A stretch of DNA of 64,000 nt from positions 42,510,501-42,574,500 of the forward strand of contig NC_091255.1 of assembly GCF_042477335.2 (NCBI RefSeq), read 5' to 3'. Below, in pieces: positions 46,801-57,791 of this stretch. Positions within the stretch are counted from its first letter, which is position 1. Each line of letters starts with the position of its first letter. The translations under genes and the position numbers were made by a program. The notes below the pieces were generated by a model. That model was not told the DNA's origin, searched no databases, and saw only the letters and a program-made list of their open reading frames with translations. This stretch comes from Ovis canadensis. Taxonomy: Eukaryota; Chordata; Mammalia; Artiodactyla; Bovidae.

Positions 46801-49800
46801 ATTTGTCCTGCCTGGTCCACCACCCTGGCTGAGGAAGCACGGGGGAGGTTGGACAAGGAGCCCACACAGGACCACATTTTCTCAAACTTCAGGCCAGGAG
46901 GAGAACCAGAAACCCACCCTCAACCTGGTACCTCCTGCAGGGCCACACCCCTTGACCCTGCTCACCTGCTCCGGGGGCTGGCCGACTGCACCGGGCCCCA
47001 AATGCCCCCTACAAGGCACTTCAAGTGCTCAAGGTTGGGGAATTGTGAAAAAAGAAAGTAAAGCACTCAAGGTAACAGAAAAACAGGAAACTGTCTCTTC
47101 TCATTGGCAACGTTCTGCAGTTTTCCTAGAGAGCTCGTCAGCGGCGTCTGCAGTCACGGATGCTGGTTGAAGGGCGCAGACTGCAGGCCCCCTCCCGCAG
47201 GCGGCTCTGCACGGGGACTTCCCGGAAAGCCGGGCACATGGGCTGGCAAGAAGGCAAGGGCCTGGCCATGCGGTGCCAAGAAGACCCCACCTGGGTCTGA
47301 GCACTGCCACCACCCCATGCCTGCCAGCAACACCAGGCACCTGGCCTGTCCCCACCCCACTGCAGCAGGGAGCTGCATCCGGATGCTATCCCTCCAGGCT
47401 TCTGCTTCCAAGTCTGTGAGGTGAGCGATGGGAGGGGCGAGAGGGGTGGGAAGGCCCGAGACAAGCTGCCCCCACCCTGGGGGCTGGCCCTGCCCAGGTC
47501 ACTGCTCTCCACTCCACCCACAGCCACAAGACATCCCCTGTCTCACGGGGCAGAAACCACAGATGGACACCATGGTGGCCCACGGCCTACATGGGCTGAG
47601 GATTGTGGTTCTGGCAGCCGTGGCCTCCCCCTCCCCTTTCTGTCGGCCACCGAGGGAGGGGCTGTGGAGCTGGCGCTGACCCGCGCTGAGCCCAGGGCCG
47701 CTTTCTGCCCCTGGTGAGCAGGTTCCCGTTCAGCTAAGTTCCTTCCTCATCACTGAACTGCAGTGAAGTGCTTACTGGGCCTTCCTCAGCATGGCGACAT
47801 CTTCCTGTGCTCCACAGGCTGTTTCCTGAGTCAGCAATGACCTCAGCCACCAAGGACACTCCCACGGAGAGCAGAGGCTTCTGACCCTGTCCCCTGGGAG
47901 ACCTTCCAGGCCCACCCTCTCCCAGCTCACAAGGAGACAGCAGGAAAGACTGTTTTTAGTCGAGATGAATTATGAGAAAATAAGCTCAGATTACCCCAGG
48001 TAACATTGAAAGAGAGAAAATACATAAATATGTTGTGGAAATAACATGTCCACTGACTCAGTGGACTTGAGTTTGAGCAAACTCTGGGAAATGGTGGAGG
48101 ACAGGGAAGACTGCTGTGCTGCAGTCCATGGGGTCGCGGAGTCAGACACGACAGAGCAACTGAACAACAATGTTGTGGAAAAGCCAAAAAGGTGCAGGAT
48201 GTGAAGAGACTGAAGTACCACCACAGCCGGGTGACCTTCAGGACAAGAGGGGCTGGACCACGACCATGCTCTCTCTGCCCTTTGCCCACCACTCGGCAGT
48301 CCTGGCAAAACCCTGTCTAGATCCCATCGCAGACTCTACATCTGATTCCAGTTCACAGAAGCACAGGAAAAGGACTGAGGCAGACAAACCCAGACCAAGG
48401 GCTGCTTTGCAGGACGGCCGGCCCAGCATCCCAGCACACGAGGGCCATGAGCACAGTCAGACTTAAGGGACAAGATCCCGGGCAGTCTCCGTACAGACAG
48501 TTGGCTGCACGTCACAGTCAGAACAGTGGGCAGATGGGCACGCGGGCAGGGACGAGGCGGCCCAGTGGCTGCTGTCCACTCCATCCACTGTCAGGCTATG
48601 GGGGAGGGCAGATGCCAGAGCTTGTGTTAAATACTTCAGCGTAAGAGGAAGTGAGGCCCGGCCCACTCTTCCTGCCTCTACCCCTCTTCCCAGAGGAAAC
48701 AGCTGCTGACATTTTCTCATGATTCCACCCAGAAGACATACACGCACGCCCTGCACATTGGCGTGCTTTCCTGACTCTCGCCCACCGGCCCCCTCAATTC
48801 CTGCCATGTGTGGGCTCCACCTCACCGCATCCCCATCCAGGCTGACGGTCTCAGCCTCAGAGAGGCAGCCCTGGTGAAGGGTGCGCCTGGAAGTCTGAGC
48901 CCAGACCTGGGCTTGCCTCTGCTCAATCCCTCACCTTGGCCTCCTCACCCACAGGATGGGAGACAGGGTTCCCGCGGCTTGGGCTACTGTGAGGACCAGA
49001 CGAGTTCCTACGGGGGGCACCTGGCCAGTGCCTGGCGTGTGACAGTGGTACCACACCTGGCGTCTTGCCCAACCCTCAGCCCAGATGGGGTCCTGCCTCC
49101 CAATCCACTCCAAAACCAGGGCTGGGACCCAGAGATGAGGTGGCTCGCCAGGGTCCCACAGCCACAAGGGACGAAGGCCGACCTAAGGCCTTGCTCTTCA
49201 CCATGACTGCTTCCCACAGAGGAGGGAGCCGGGGCCCAGGGAGGCCACTCAGAGTCGGCAGAACTCAAAAGCCAATGCCATGCTGTCCCCATGCCCTGAG
49301 CTGCTCGGAGCCCTCGGCCCTAACATTTGTGTACACCATGCCTGGCGCTTCTCCAGGCCAGAGGACAGCCCCTGCTCTCCCAGGGCCTGTGTCCAGTAAG
49401 GAGGGACAAGACGCACACACACAGGGGAGGGGGTGGGGACACTGGAGCATGGCCTGGGGGCAGGAAGCCAGGCTGCCAGGCAGAGAGCAGGTGGGACTTC
49501 ACCAGGGTCGAGAGCCTTGCCCTGCCGAGGGGTCAAGGCAGAGCAGGCCCAAAGGTGTGAGGGCCTGACCCCCAGCACCTCAGAACACGAGTGGATTTGG
49601 AAATGGCTGTGGCAGAGTCCTCAGTGAGTGGTTAAGCTGAGGTCACACTGGAGCAGGTGGGTCCCACACCCAACGTGACCTGTGCCCTTACAGGCAGGGA
49701 AGAGATGGGGGCGAAGACATGAGGGGAGGGCGGCAGCCGTGGCCCGGGGACACCGAGGAGGCCTCCGGCAGCAGGAGCAGGGGGAGCATGAGGCAGGACG

Positions 49801-52800
49801 CTCCCTGCACGCGCGGGTCTCAGAGGCACAGGCCTGCGCACACCCTGATCCGGGCTTCCAGCCTCCACAGGGGACAAGACCTGTGTCAGTGCTGCTGCAG
49901 CCGCAGGTCCCAGGCTCTCCCAGCACACACGTCTGGGCCCTGCCTCCCGCACACTCCTGCCACGGGGAGGAGCTGCCTCTCGACTCTCTACTGCTCACAC
50001 CCACCCCACCCCTGCTCTGCCACCCCCACACAGGCCCTAGAATCCTCCAGCTCCTTCCGGCCCTCAGGCGGGCTTCCCCTCCAGCCTCGGCTCTGGAGCC
50101 ACCCCCTAGCACGTTCTCCCCACTGAGGTGCTCCGCAGGCAGGGGTTCTTCTCAGCCTGGCTCAGTGCAGACACCCCTGCCCCAGGCACCTAGAGCCCAC
50201 AGACTGGGGGCCTCACCTGCGCTCCAGACCTGCCTGCCGCTAGGCCATCTCCCCGACCTGCCTCTTTCCACGCACCTGTGTGTTCATTTTCTAGTTTAGT
50301 TTCCAGTGAGCAGAAGCTGTGACTCCCAAGGGCACACCTCACACACTGGTCCCAACCATCCTGAGGTGTGCGAAAGCCAAAGCCCAGGAAGAAAGGAGGC
50401 AGCGCGGACGATGGTTGGGATGGGCGGCTGGGCAGAGACAAAGGCTGCCCTGTCGCTGGCTGGCAGGACTCAGAGCCCGTCCTAGCTGTGCTGCTCTCTT
50501 TGGGCTGCACAGTAAACCCTGTCCGTTACAAGGTCATCAGCTTGCAAAGTGGGAGCTAGGAGCTTGTCCAGAACAGGAAGCCATTTTTCCTCCTTGTTCT
50601 TTCCCGGGGGTTCCATGGTTCCTGGTGCTTTGGGAAGTCACACTCTTGGGTGGGGGGGGCAGGGAGCACCCGGGTGAGGGCCATACCCACAGCTCCCCAG
50701 GCAGGCGCTCGGGAGGAACGGGGTAGGGGGGGGTGCTATGGTCACCAGAACTTCAACAGAGACAGAACGCCCTCTTTCTTAATTCAGTCGTAAACTGAGA
50801 TTACATGCCTACAGCAATTTCTTATAGAGCAACATTTACAAATAGGAAACTAACTTTTAAAATGAATATCCTGATGGAAATTTTCATCTACTAAACTAGC
50901 AAAGTAATGCTCAAAATTCTCCAAGACAGGCTTCAACAGTATGCGAACAGTGCTTCCAGACGTTCAAACCGGATTTAGAAAAGGCAGAGGAACCAGAGAT
51001 CAAATTGCCAACATCCGTTGGATCATCAAAAAAGCAAGAGAGTTCCAGAAACACATCTACTTCTGCTTTATTGACTATGCCAAAGCCTTTGACTGTGTGG
51101 ATCACAGCAAACTGTGGAAAATTCTTCAAAAGATGGGAATATCAGACCACCTGACCTGCCTCCCGAGAAATCTGGATGCAGGTCAAGAAGCAACAGTTAG
51201 AACTGGACATGGAACAACAGATTGGTTCCAAATCGGGAAAGGAGTACATCAAGGCTGTATACTGTCACCCTGCTCATTTAACTTATATGCAGAGGACATC
51301 ATGAGAAATGCTGGACTGGATGAAGCACAAGCTAGAATCAAGATTGCCAGGAGAAATGTCAATAACCTCAGATATGCAGATGACACCGCTCTTATGATAG
51401 AAAGCGAAGCAGAACTAAAGAGCCTCTTGATGAAAGTGAAAGTGGAGAGTGAAAAAGTTGGCTTAAAACTCAACATTGAGAAAACTAAGATCATGGCATC
51501 TGGTCCCATCACTTCATGGCAAATAGATGGGGAAACAGTGGAAACAATGAAAGACCTTATTTTGGGGGGCTCCAAAATCACTGCAGATGGTGACTGCAGC
51601 CATGAAATTAAAAGACGCTTGGTCCTTGGAAGAAAAGTTATGACCAACCTAGAAAGCACATTCGAAAGGAGAGACATTACTTTGCCAACAAAGGTCCATC
51701 TAGTCAAGGCTATGGTTTTTCCAGTAGTCATGTATGGACTGAGAGTTGGACTATAAAGAAAGCTGAGCGCCGAAGAATTGATGCTTTTGAGCTGTGGTGT
51801 TGAGAAGACTCTTGAGAGTCTCTTGGACAGCAAGGAGATCCAACCATTCCATCCTAGAGGAAATCAGTCCTGAATATTCCTGGAAGGACTGATGCTGAAG
51901 CTGAAACTCCAATCCTTTGGCCACCTGATGCAAAGAACTGACTTTTGCAAAGACCCTGATGCTGGGAAAGATTGAAGGTGCGAGGAGAAGGGGACAACAG
52001 AAGATGAGATGGTTGGATGGAATCACTGACTCAACGGACATGAGTTTGAGAAAGCTCTGGGAGTTGGTGATGGAAAGGGAGGCCTGGCATGCTGCAGTCC
52101 ATGGGGTCACAAAGAGTCAGGCACAACTGAGCAACTGAACTTAACTGAAACTAGACATTACCTTTCAGAAAAATCTCAGTACCCATTTTGGGCTCGGGGC
52201 TATCCACCAAGCATGGCCACTTCTCTTGCACCCCAGCTGGGGGCACTGCACCTGGGCCGGGTCTGCTGGGAAAACATCTGCCAAGTTCAAGACATGGTGG
52301 CTCAGAGGTTAAAACGTCTGCCTGCAATGCAGGAAACCTGGGTTCAATCCCCGGGTCGGGAAGATGCCCTGGAGAAGGAAATGGCAACCCACTCCAGTAT
52401 TCTTGCCTGAAGAATCCCATGGACGGAGGAGCCTGGTGGGCTACAGTCCATGGGATCGCAAAGAGTCAGACACGACTGAGCGACTTCACTTTCACTTTCA
52501 CTTTTCAACACACTTGTCCACTAACCTCACTTCCTGGAATTCTACATTGAAGACAAGACAATTCTACATCAAGACTCCTCGGAAAAGCAGCCTTCTGCCC
52601 AAAGGTATTCACCACATTGTTACCACACTGTGAGAACCTGGATACAATTCAGACAGGGTGGAGACTGTGATCCGCACGGTCCCTTCTCAGAGTGTGTCCC
52701 TCAGGCGGAGCGCTGTGTGAGAGCCTGTGACAGCACAGGGGATGTGCAAAACCGGAAGAGAGCACCACCTCAACCTGCTCCACGGACCCTAACCCACCCG

Positions 52801-55800
52801 AGCTCTAACCTCTGCAGTCAAGTGCAACTGTGCAGCAATGTGGAAATGCACAGCAAGTTATCTGAGTCAGCTGAGGGGTCCTCTGAGCCGCTGCATCCCG
52901 CCCACTGCGGGCAGGCTGAGAACAGCCTCTGACTCGCCTGCCCGGCCCCCTCCGGGCACTCCATGTGGCACACCGTCAAGGTGCCCACCCTCTCCCGAAC
53001 TGGAGGCCCACAAAGGGCCAGGCCTCATCTGCGGACCATGAGCTCTCACTGCCCAGAGCCAGCCCTGGGCAAATGAATGCTGTAACCTTCTGAGATGTGT
53101 GCTTTGTTACAAACGACACGTGTGTAACACTGTTCTACCATGTATGCAATATAAAACATTAGATTCCTTCTGCTCCCACAAAACATACTTCAGACCCAGT
53201 TCCAGGTCTGTCCATACAGCTGGCTGTGGGGGATATGGGTATTGATCTGGCCCTCGCTTCCTCCTCAGAGTAAGAACTCTCCGGCTCTCCCCAGACAGAT
53301 GGCCATGACGAGGCCCCACCACTGCCTGTGCCCAGAGGCCTGGCAGCTGGGGTGACGACGTCGTGATAGAAACGGCAGGGATCCAAACAAACCTGCAGGC
53401 CTAGAAAAGCATGCGCTTAGAAAAAACATTCAGAAGGACACCCCCACACGGGAACATCAGCAGTCTAAGGAGGTCACGGAGTGTGTCCGTCTTCCTTTTG
53501 CACTTTCTACATGATCAGGAGTAGACAGGCATTATCTTACAATGAGAAAACCAGCAGAGTTTCTTTTGTGCCACCCATGCTGAGCTTACCACCTAGACGT
53601 GGAGAAGCGGGCCACAGGCACACTGGCCCGATGGGGTTCGTCACTAAGTTGCCAGAAGGCCGCGGGAGGAGACCCATGGGCGCACTGCCTGCTGACTCTG
53701 ACTTTCTGAAAGGGCACGGCTACCGGTCATCAGCTGGAGGAACGGGAGGAAGAACCTGAACTGGACAGGCTGCAGCCTCCGAGAAAACTCAGCAGCACGA
53801 CCACGATGCCCGCGCCCACCCCGAGACTCCAGCCTGTCAGATGTGTGCCTGGACTCTGGGCAGCCAGCAGCTCAGGGAGCAGAGAAAGGGCACCTACAAA
53901 GTTGGAAACAGCCTTCACTACCAACAAAATCTAACCTCTTAAGAATCAGATGTTCTAGACTCAAAGCCTCAAGATATGGCACATTTCCACGTTTCTGGAA
54001 AAGCCCACAAAATGTAGTTCCAAAGGCTAAGTGTCAAGAAAAGGAAAAGAGGGCCAGTGTCCCAGCCTGAGACAACCACTGATGGAGATAGCACACCACA
54101 CGAGCTGAGCTGACGGCCTGGCCTGGATCTCCGCTGCGTCTCACGAGGCCAGTCAGGGTGACCCCTCCATGCTGCATTCCAAGCCAGCATGTTCAAGGCA
54201 GATCCCCAGGGCCCAGGGGAAGCCCTCGCCTCACACTGGGCATCAGGCAGGTGCTCAGAAAGGATCACCCGTGACAGTGAGGGTACGAGACACAGAGAGG
54301 AAGGCACCCAGAACGGTGACACCACGTATCACTGGTTTGCCCAAACCTCATCCAGCACTTGAGAAACTCTAGGAAAACAAACTCACTCATTTTACCATTA
54401 ATTTCTACCTCTAGCCCCAGAGCTGAGGCAGTGTGGGCTGTGGGTTGACCAACTTGTTGGCAGTGTGTGGAGGCACTGAGTTGAGGGGGCACCTGTGGGC
54501 CTTGGCTCGGGGGCTTTGAATGCAAGGAGCCCAGGAGAGCTGGGGGCCCCAGGTACTCAACAGGCAGGCTCGGGGGCACTGGGGACCAGCGGAAGTGTCA
54601 CTCTGAAACACTCTGACTGCCTCCCTGCACCAAAGCCAGTACTCCCTCAGCGGGTGAGGGAAAATGGGCCCAGAACTCAACACAGTGATCCCACGAGCAC
54701 TGGCAGGGTGGCCACAAGGTGTACAAGGCCCAAGTGAGGGGGCCACTTCCATGGCTGCTGGCCGCCCCGGTCAGAGCCACGCAGGGAGAGAGGAGAGGCG
54801 TTCTCTGTGGTGGGCCCAGGTGCCAAGGCAGTGGACTGAGCGCACTTCTTTGTAGGCTGCGGCGAAATCTGTTTTCAGCGTAGCCCACACCAGCTGAAGG
54901 TTGTCCAGGAGAGCTAGTAATCACCCCTAAAGCAAGCCTCACTTCCATCCCCATTGAGTCAGAGACCTCCAAACACTGCAACCTACAACTGATTGGGCAG
55001 CCAACTCTCTGCTTGCCAGGGTCCCGAGTCCCGTGGATTTCAGGAAGGACGGCAGGGAACTGAGAAGCAAAATCCACCCCATTTGGTCCTCTGCTCACCC
55101 GCCCGCATCACTGCAACATGGAGGATGGCTCCCGGCTGGGTGTGCCGGTGAGACAAGGACCAAACCACAGGTTCAGCCCAGGGGCCTGGTCCTCCCCACG
55201 TCTGGGGCTGCCGCCAGCACACCTCCAATCCCGCAGGGTGCGGGACTGGGAGAGCCTGACAGCCACCCAGGCCTCATGCAAAGCAAACAGCGGCTCCCCT
55301 GAGGCCTCTGGGTGAGGGGTGTGGAGAGGGGCGCAGGATAGCCAGGGCTCCCGGGAGAGGGAAGGACTGGCGCTGGGCTGCAGAGGGAGGCAAGGAGAAA
55401 GCTGGCTGTACTGGGCGACCAGGAGCATACCCAGCAGGCTGCCTGCATTTCCCACCTTGGGCTGTGGGGTCCCAAGAGAGGCAGGGCTGGGCCGGGTCAT
55501 TGGCCGGACACACACACACACACGCGCGCGCGCGCGCGCGCGCCGTTAAGAGGGACAGGCAAGGCCAGGCCCCGCGAACAGACTCTGAACATGCAGCTCA
55601 AGCTTGGGCTCTCAGAGGTGGACCAACTCAGGGCCGCTGGGCAGGGAGGCGAAGGCTGAGGCCACGGGACCAGACACAAGGCCCCACCACCTCCTCCCAG
55701 CCCCGGAACAGTCTTCACTCAATGCATGGGACGTGGCTTCCGCTCCTACCCTCAGTCCTTGGGACTCAGGGGCAATGACCTCAAAAGGCAGACAGGAGAA

Positions 55801-57624
55801 AAGCAGCCCCCAGGGTCCTTACGTGAGCACTTCCAAAGAGGAGGGCAGCCTGGAGCCCAGCCTACCTGCAGCGGCCTTTCTTGGTGGAGAAGGGCTCCAT
55901 AAGGGACACATACGACTTCACTTCTTAAGGGCAATCTTCCTTTTCTATCAACCTAGCGTAGGGGAGCCCCTGGAGCCCCAGACTGCATGCTCCATTTCTT
56001 TTAAGCGGCTTCACCAAGGTCCCAGGCTTTGCCTGAGTAGAGTCATCCAAACTAGGTGAGGAAACGACAGGAACTACAAGTTGGACAGGAATGCTGGCCT
56101 CTGAGCTTGACAATCGCTGAGAATCCCAGAGGCGGGAGCCCGACCCCACTGTCCAGATCTGCTCAACACAAATGTTACGAGTGGCAAGGCGACGACAAAC
56201 CGAAACCTGCCAAACTAAATAAGCAAGGCCAACAGGGGGTCAAACTGCAAGCAGCTGCCTGAAATTTTTTCTTATGCTAACAGTGTTACTTATTCCAAAA
56301 GCAAAGGGTAGGGGTACCTGGACTTCTGTTTTCAGCCAGAGGCACAATTTCTGTGTCCCTCACCCTGCAGGCTACCAGGGCTGCAATGAGAAGGCAGAGG
56401 GGCACATTTCAGGGCCCATCTCCATGAACAGCTAGAATGCCAACATGGCTCCCTAGCCAGCCTCCGTCAGGCCCTGAATGCCACTTCTGCTGGCATCTCT
56501 CCTGAACACCGGGCAAAGACCCAGCATCTCCAACACGCAAAGCGAGAAAAGAGCAGCCCAGAAAGCACGGAGCCAGCCGCGTGACCGGACCAGCAAGGAC
56601 CCCCACCCAGAGGCGGGGAGGAGGCTGGCCTCTCCCTCTGCGGGAGAGGCGGACATTCACTGCCTCACCCAGTGATGCTCAAGGAGAACAGACGCTGGGC
56701 CGGCCAGGAGACCCGAAGCCCAGTTTCAGAACGACACTGAATATGAGACAAAAGAGAGCAGATTTCTGGGACAGCCAATCCCCTGCTGCTGCGGGCAGCC
56801 AGGCCCTTCGCTTCAGCCCTGGCCTGAGGGGGAAGCAGGTAATCCATCCTCTGGGCCTGCCCTGCCCACACGCACCGAGAAGCAGAGGGTCTTGGGACCC
56901 CAGGCCAGGAGCCCCTCTGTAACAGTAACTCGAGGTGAACTGAGGGGCTGCTGCCAGGTGCCAGCAGCGGGAAGGTAGGGGCCATGAGTCTGGCTGAGCC
57001 TGGTGCCCAGCATGGGGGTTACTACTCACAGCCATGGTAGGAAGCCGGCGACCCCCCGGCCTTGCCGTACTCTTGCTCCGAGTAGCTGGTGGACAAGTTG
57101 GGCTGGCTGGAGCCCCGGCCAAAGGTGATCTGGTTGCTGCCCATGCCGGTGGCCACCTGGGCCATGCGCTCCTTGGTCTTGAGGGCCTGGGCCCGCTCGG
57201 CCTTAAGCCGCTCCTCGTCCTTCAGCAGGGCCACCAGCTGCTTGGCCTTCTCACGCACGTTGACCCCCTGGTCCTTGCCGTCGCGGTCGACGTACTGGAA
57301 GTCCTTCAGGGTCTGGATGGCGAAGATGTTCTCGCGGCACTGCTGGGCCACGCGCTCTGAGCCCGTCTTGATGAGGTAGTCAAGCAGCGTCAGCGCCTTG
57401 TACACGTGCCGCCAGTTCTTGCCATGGTCGTTGAGCCGCTTCCACACCATGCTCATGATCTCCGAGAAGGCCACCACGTTGTAGGTCAGGTCTGCGATCT
57501 CTGTCATCAGGGAGCTGGACGGGCCCCATGGGTCATTGGAGGTGGCTTCCCGCACTTTTATCTCAGCTTCCGAGTAGTTGTTGACAATGTTTTTCATCTG
57601 GCGTCTGATGGACGAGGTCGTCAT
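34525..57624 (-). CDS. EPN2: EPN2, epsin-2, complete CDS in eight visible exons
   Basis: The exons in transcript order are 57624-57030, 44761-44649, 43362-43270, 42610-42436, 38733-38560, 38318-38232, 36238-36026 and 34823-34525, giving 1749 nt and 582 aa. Epsin-2 is a clathrin adaptor that bends membrane and links PI(4,5)P2, ubiquitinated cargo, AP-2, clathrin and EH-domain proteins at coated pits. The ENTH domain (about 1-145) keeps the phosphoinositide contacts Arg7, Arg8, Lys11, Arg25, Asn30, Arg63, Lys69 and His73. Two ubiquitin-interacting motifs follow (about 218-236 and 243-258), then a clathrin-box-like LLDLMD (277-282), AP-2-binding DPW at 320, 334, 352 and 369 and DPF at 429, and EH-binding NPF at 478, 493 and 578. 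The protein ends TNPFLL. The start is the MTTSS of all epsins. The length fits the shorter human isoform that lacks an alternative exon after ENTH. Confidence 0.97.
36026..36238 (-). CDS. EPN2: EPN2 coding exon 7
   Basis: [20 protein letters not shown] to LNPFLAPG, with DPF and the first NPF motif. The acceptor is cttgcag and the donor gtatgt. 213 nt, so skipping it would keep frame. Confidence 0.93.
37645..37895 (+). repeat. Complex (TG)n microsatellite
   Basis: About 250 nt of TG/TGTA/CA-rich repeats with interruptions (tgtgtgtctgtgtgtgtgcatg and similar) in EPN2 intron 6. It produces spurious Cys/Val-rich and His/Thr-rich open frames. Confidence 0.92.
38232..38318 (-). CDS. EPN2: EPN2 coding exon 6
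   Basis: [20 protein letters not shown] and DNLRTSKKA. An FxDxF-like segment (DDFSEF) may add AP-2 binding. The acceptor is tcctccag and the donor gtacat. Confidence 0.92.
38560..38733 (-). CDS. EPN2: EPN2 coding exon 5 (DPW cluster)
   Basis: [42 protein letters not shown]: three DPW motifs. The acceptor is ctctccacag and the donor gtgaga. Its 174 nt are a multiple of three. Confidence 0.93.
39540..40610 (-). mobile_element. Old L1 ORF2 fragment, interrupted by a Bov-tA
   Basis: Antisense blocks of L1 ORF2 are visible (gatgatcaggttacagaagctc, tttctagtttgctaata, gtttattaatatggtacatta, ctgagggtttctgcatctat, ggtattaaggttgtgct). The left limit is soft. It lies in EPN2 intron 4. Confidence 0.7.
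40169..40383 (+). mobile_element. Bov-tA SINE inserted in the L1
   Basis: A full element from gggattcccaggtggctcag to cacaacttagcaactaaacc. The 9-bp duplication catttcctg flanks it (40160-40168 and 40384-40392). Confidence 0.92.
41191..41403 (+). mobile_element. CHR-type SINE
   Basis: It opens gactttcctggtggtccagtg, has gggtttgatccctgctctggg, then gcaccacaactactgagcc, and ends gacccagcacagccaaagata. Confidence 0.88.
41450..41575 (+). mobile_element. L1 3' fragment
   Basis: The sense L1 block aaaatggaatattcagccataaaaaggggtga ... catgtggatgaactctggaaacatgccaagtggaaagca is clear. It is short and non-coding. Confidence 0.7.
42436..42610 (-). CDS. EPN2: EPN2 coding exon 4 (clathrin box, first DPW)
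   Basis: [20 protein letters not shown] to DPWPSFG. The acceptor is a tandem cagcag, so an extra Gln codon may be included if the upstream AG is used (exon to 42613). The donor is gtaaag. Confidence 0.93.
42984..42997 (+). repeat. Poly-G run (14 G)
   Basis: A homopolymer in EPN2 intron 3, likely length-variable and prone to sequencing error. Confidence 0.9.
43270..43362 (-). CDS. EPN2: EPN2 coding exon 3 (second UIM)
   Basis: [20 protein letters not shown] and [11 protein letters not shown], exactly 31 codons, phase 0 on both sides. The acceptor is ctccacag and the donor gtgagt. Confidence 0.94.
44649..44761 (-). CDS. EPN2: EPN2 coding exon 2 (first UIM)
   Basis: [18 protein letters not shown], then the [22 protein letters not shown]. 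The acceptor is tcccccacag and the donor gtgggt. It joins exon 1 with a Ser codon (T|CC). Confidence 0.94.
48042..48169 (+). mobile_element. BovB 3' tail insertion (128 bp) with target duplication
   Basis: It matches only the extreme BovB 3' end (cactgactcagtggacttgagtttgag ... tgctgcagtccatggggtcg ... cgacagagcaactgaacaaca). The 12-bp duplication atgttgtggaaa is perfect at 48030-48041 and 48170-48181. Confidence 0.88.
48880..49040 (-). repeat. MIR element
   Basis: A reverse MIR: ctgctcaatccctcaccttggcctcctcacccacaggatgggagacagggtt, then cttgggctactgtgaggacc and ctggccagtgcctggc. Confidence 0.65.
50900..52147 (+). mobile_element. BovB (RTE) LINE, 5'-truncated, with long reverse transcriptase frame
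   Basis: It encodes most of the reverse transcriptase domain in one open frame, 50941-51756 (271 codons). In order: [19 protein letters not shown], motif [14 protein letters not shown], motif [21 protein letters not shown], the YADD catalytic motif in [11 protein letters not shown], and [13 protein letters not shown]. The frame then shifts and ends near YGLRVGL, and the endonuclease half is missing, so the copy is dead. The 3' end reaches caactgaacttaactg. A 7-bp aaactag on both sides (50893-50899, 52148-52154) may be the target duplication. It lies sense-opposed to EPN2. Confidence 0.93.
52292..52508 (+). mobile_element. Bov-tA SINE, slightly 5'-truncated
   Basis: It starts at catggtggctcagaggtt, lacking the first bases of the head, and continues through gggttcaatccccgggtcggg and the A-unit body to a (ctttca)n-like tail. 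Confidence 0.9.
55508..55543. repeat. (AC)n(GC)n alternating purine-pyrimidine tract
   Basis: Thirty-six bases alternate purine and pyrimidine, first CA/AC then CG/GC. This is the classic Z-DNA-forming composition, in the EPN2 intron after the ENTH exon. Confidence 0.9.
57030..57624 (-). CDS. EPN2: EPN2 coding exon 1 (ENTH domain)
   Basis: Residues 1-198, from [20 protein letters not shown] to GSPASYHG: the whole ENTH domain and linker in one exon. The donor is gtgagt at 57029. The exon extends 5' into untranslated sequence up to 57791. Confidence 0.96.
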
Positions 57625-57791
57625 CTTTACCTTCTGTGACAAGTGCAGATCCCTTCAAAGAGAGAAGCTTCCCCGTCTCCAGCAGGTTCGTGCCCCACAG
57701 AGGTTCAGTCTCCGTAACAGGTCTGGAGCAGGGTCCCTGACGGTCATTTCCTCTACTGGAGCCTCAGGTCTGAGAAGCCGGAAGCCATGAC
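57625..57791 (-). other. EPN2: EPN2 5' UTR part of the ATG exon, with two uORFs
   Basis: The upstream border is a strong acceptor (tttgttacttctttctctag) at 57792-57811, so this UTR joins a distant first exon outside the window. Two ATGs open short frames: 57788-57753 (11 codons and TAG) and 57747-57655 (30 codons and TGA). Both close before the epsin ATG at 57624. Confidence 0.8.

Larger units (their letters stand above)
44762..57029 (-). other. EPN2: EPN2 intron 1 of the coding region (12.3 kb)
   Basis: The long intron after the ENTH exon. I looked for the alternative exon that human EPN2 can insert here and did not recognise it. It contains the MIR at 48880-49040, the BovB tail at 48042-48169, the BovB at 50900-52147, the Bov-tA at 52292-52508 and a CA/CG repeat at 55508-55543. 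The other stretches (44770-48000, 49050-50890, 52520-57020) are GC-rich and unassigned. Confidence 0.65.

Noticed and set aside
57625-57642. Upstream TTG extension of EPN2 (six extra residues before MTTSS)
   Set aside because: The codon is TTG, not ATG, and all epsins begin at MTTSS. The ENTH helix 0 requires that N-terminus.
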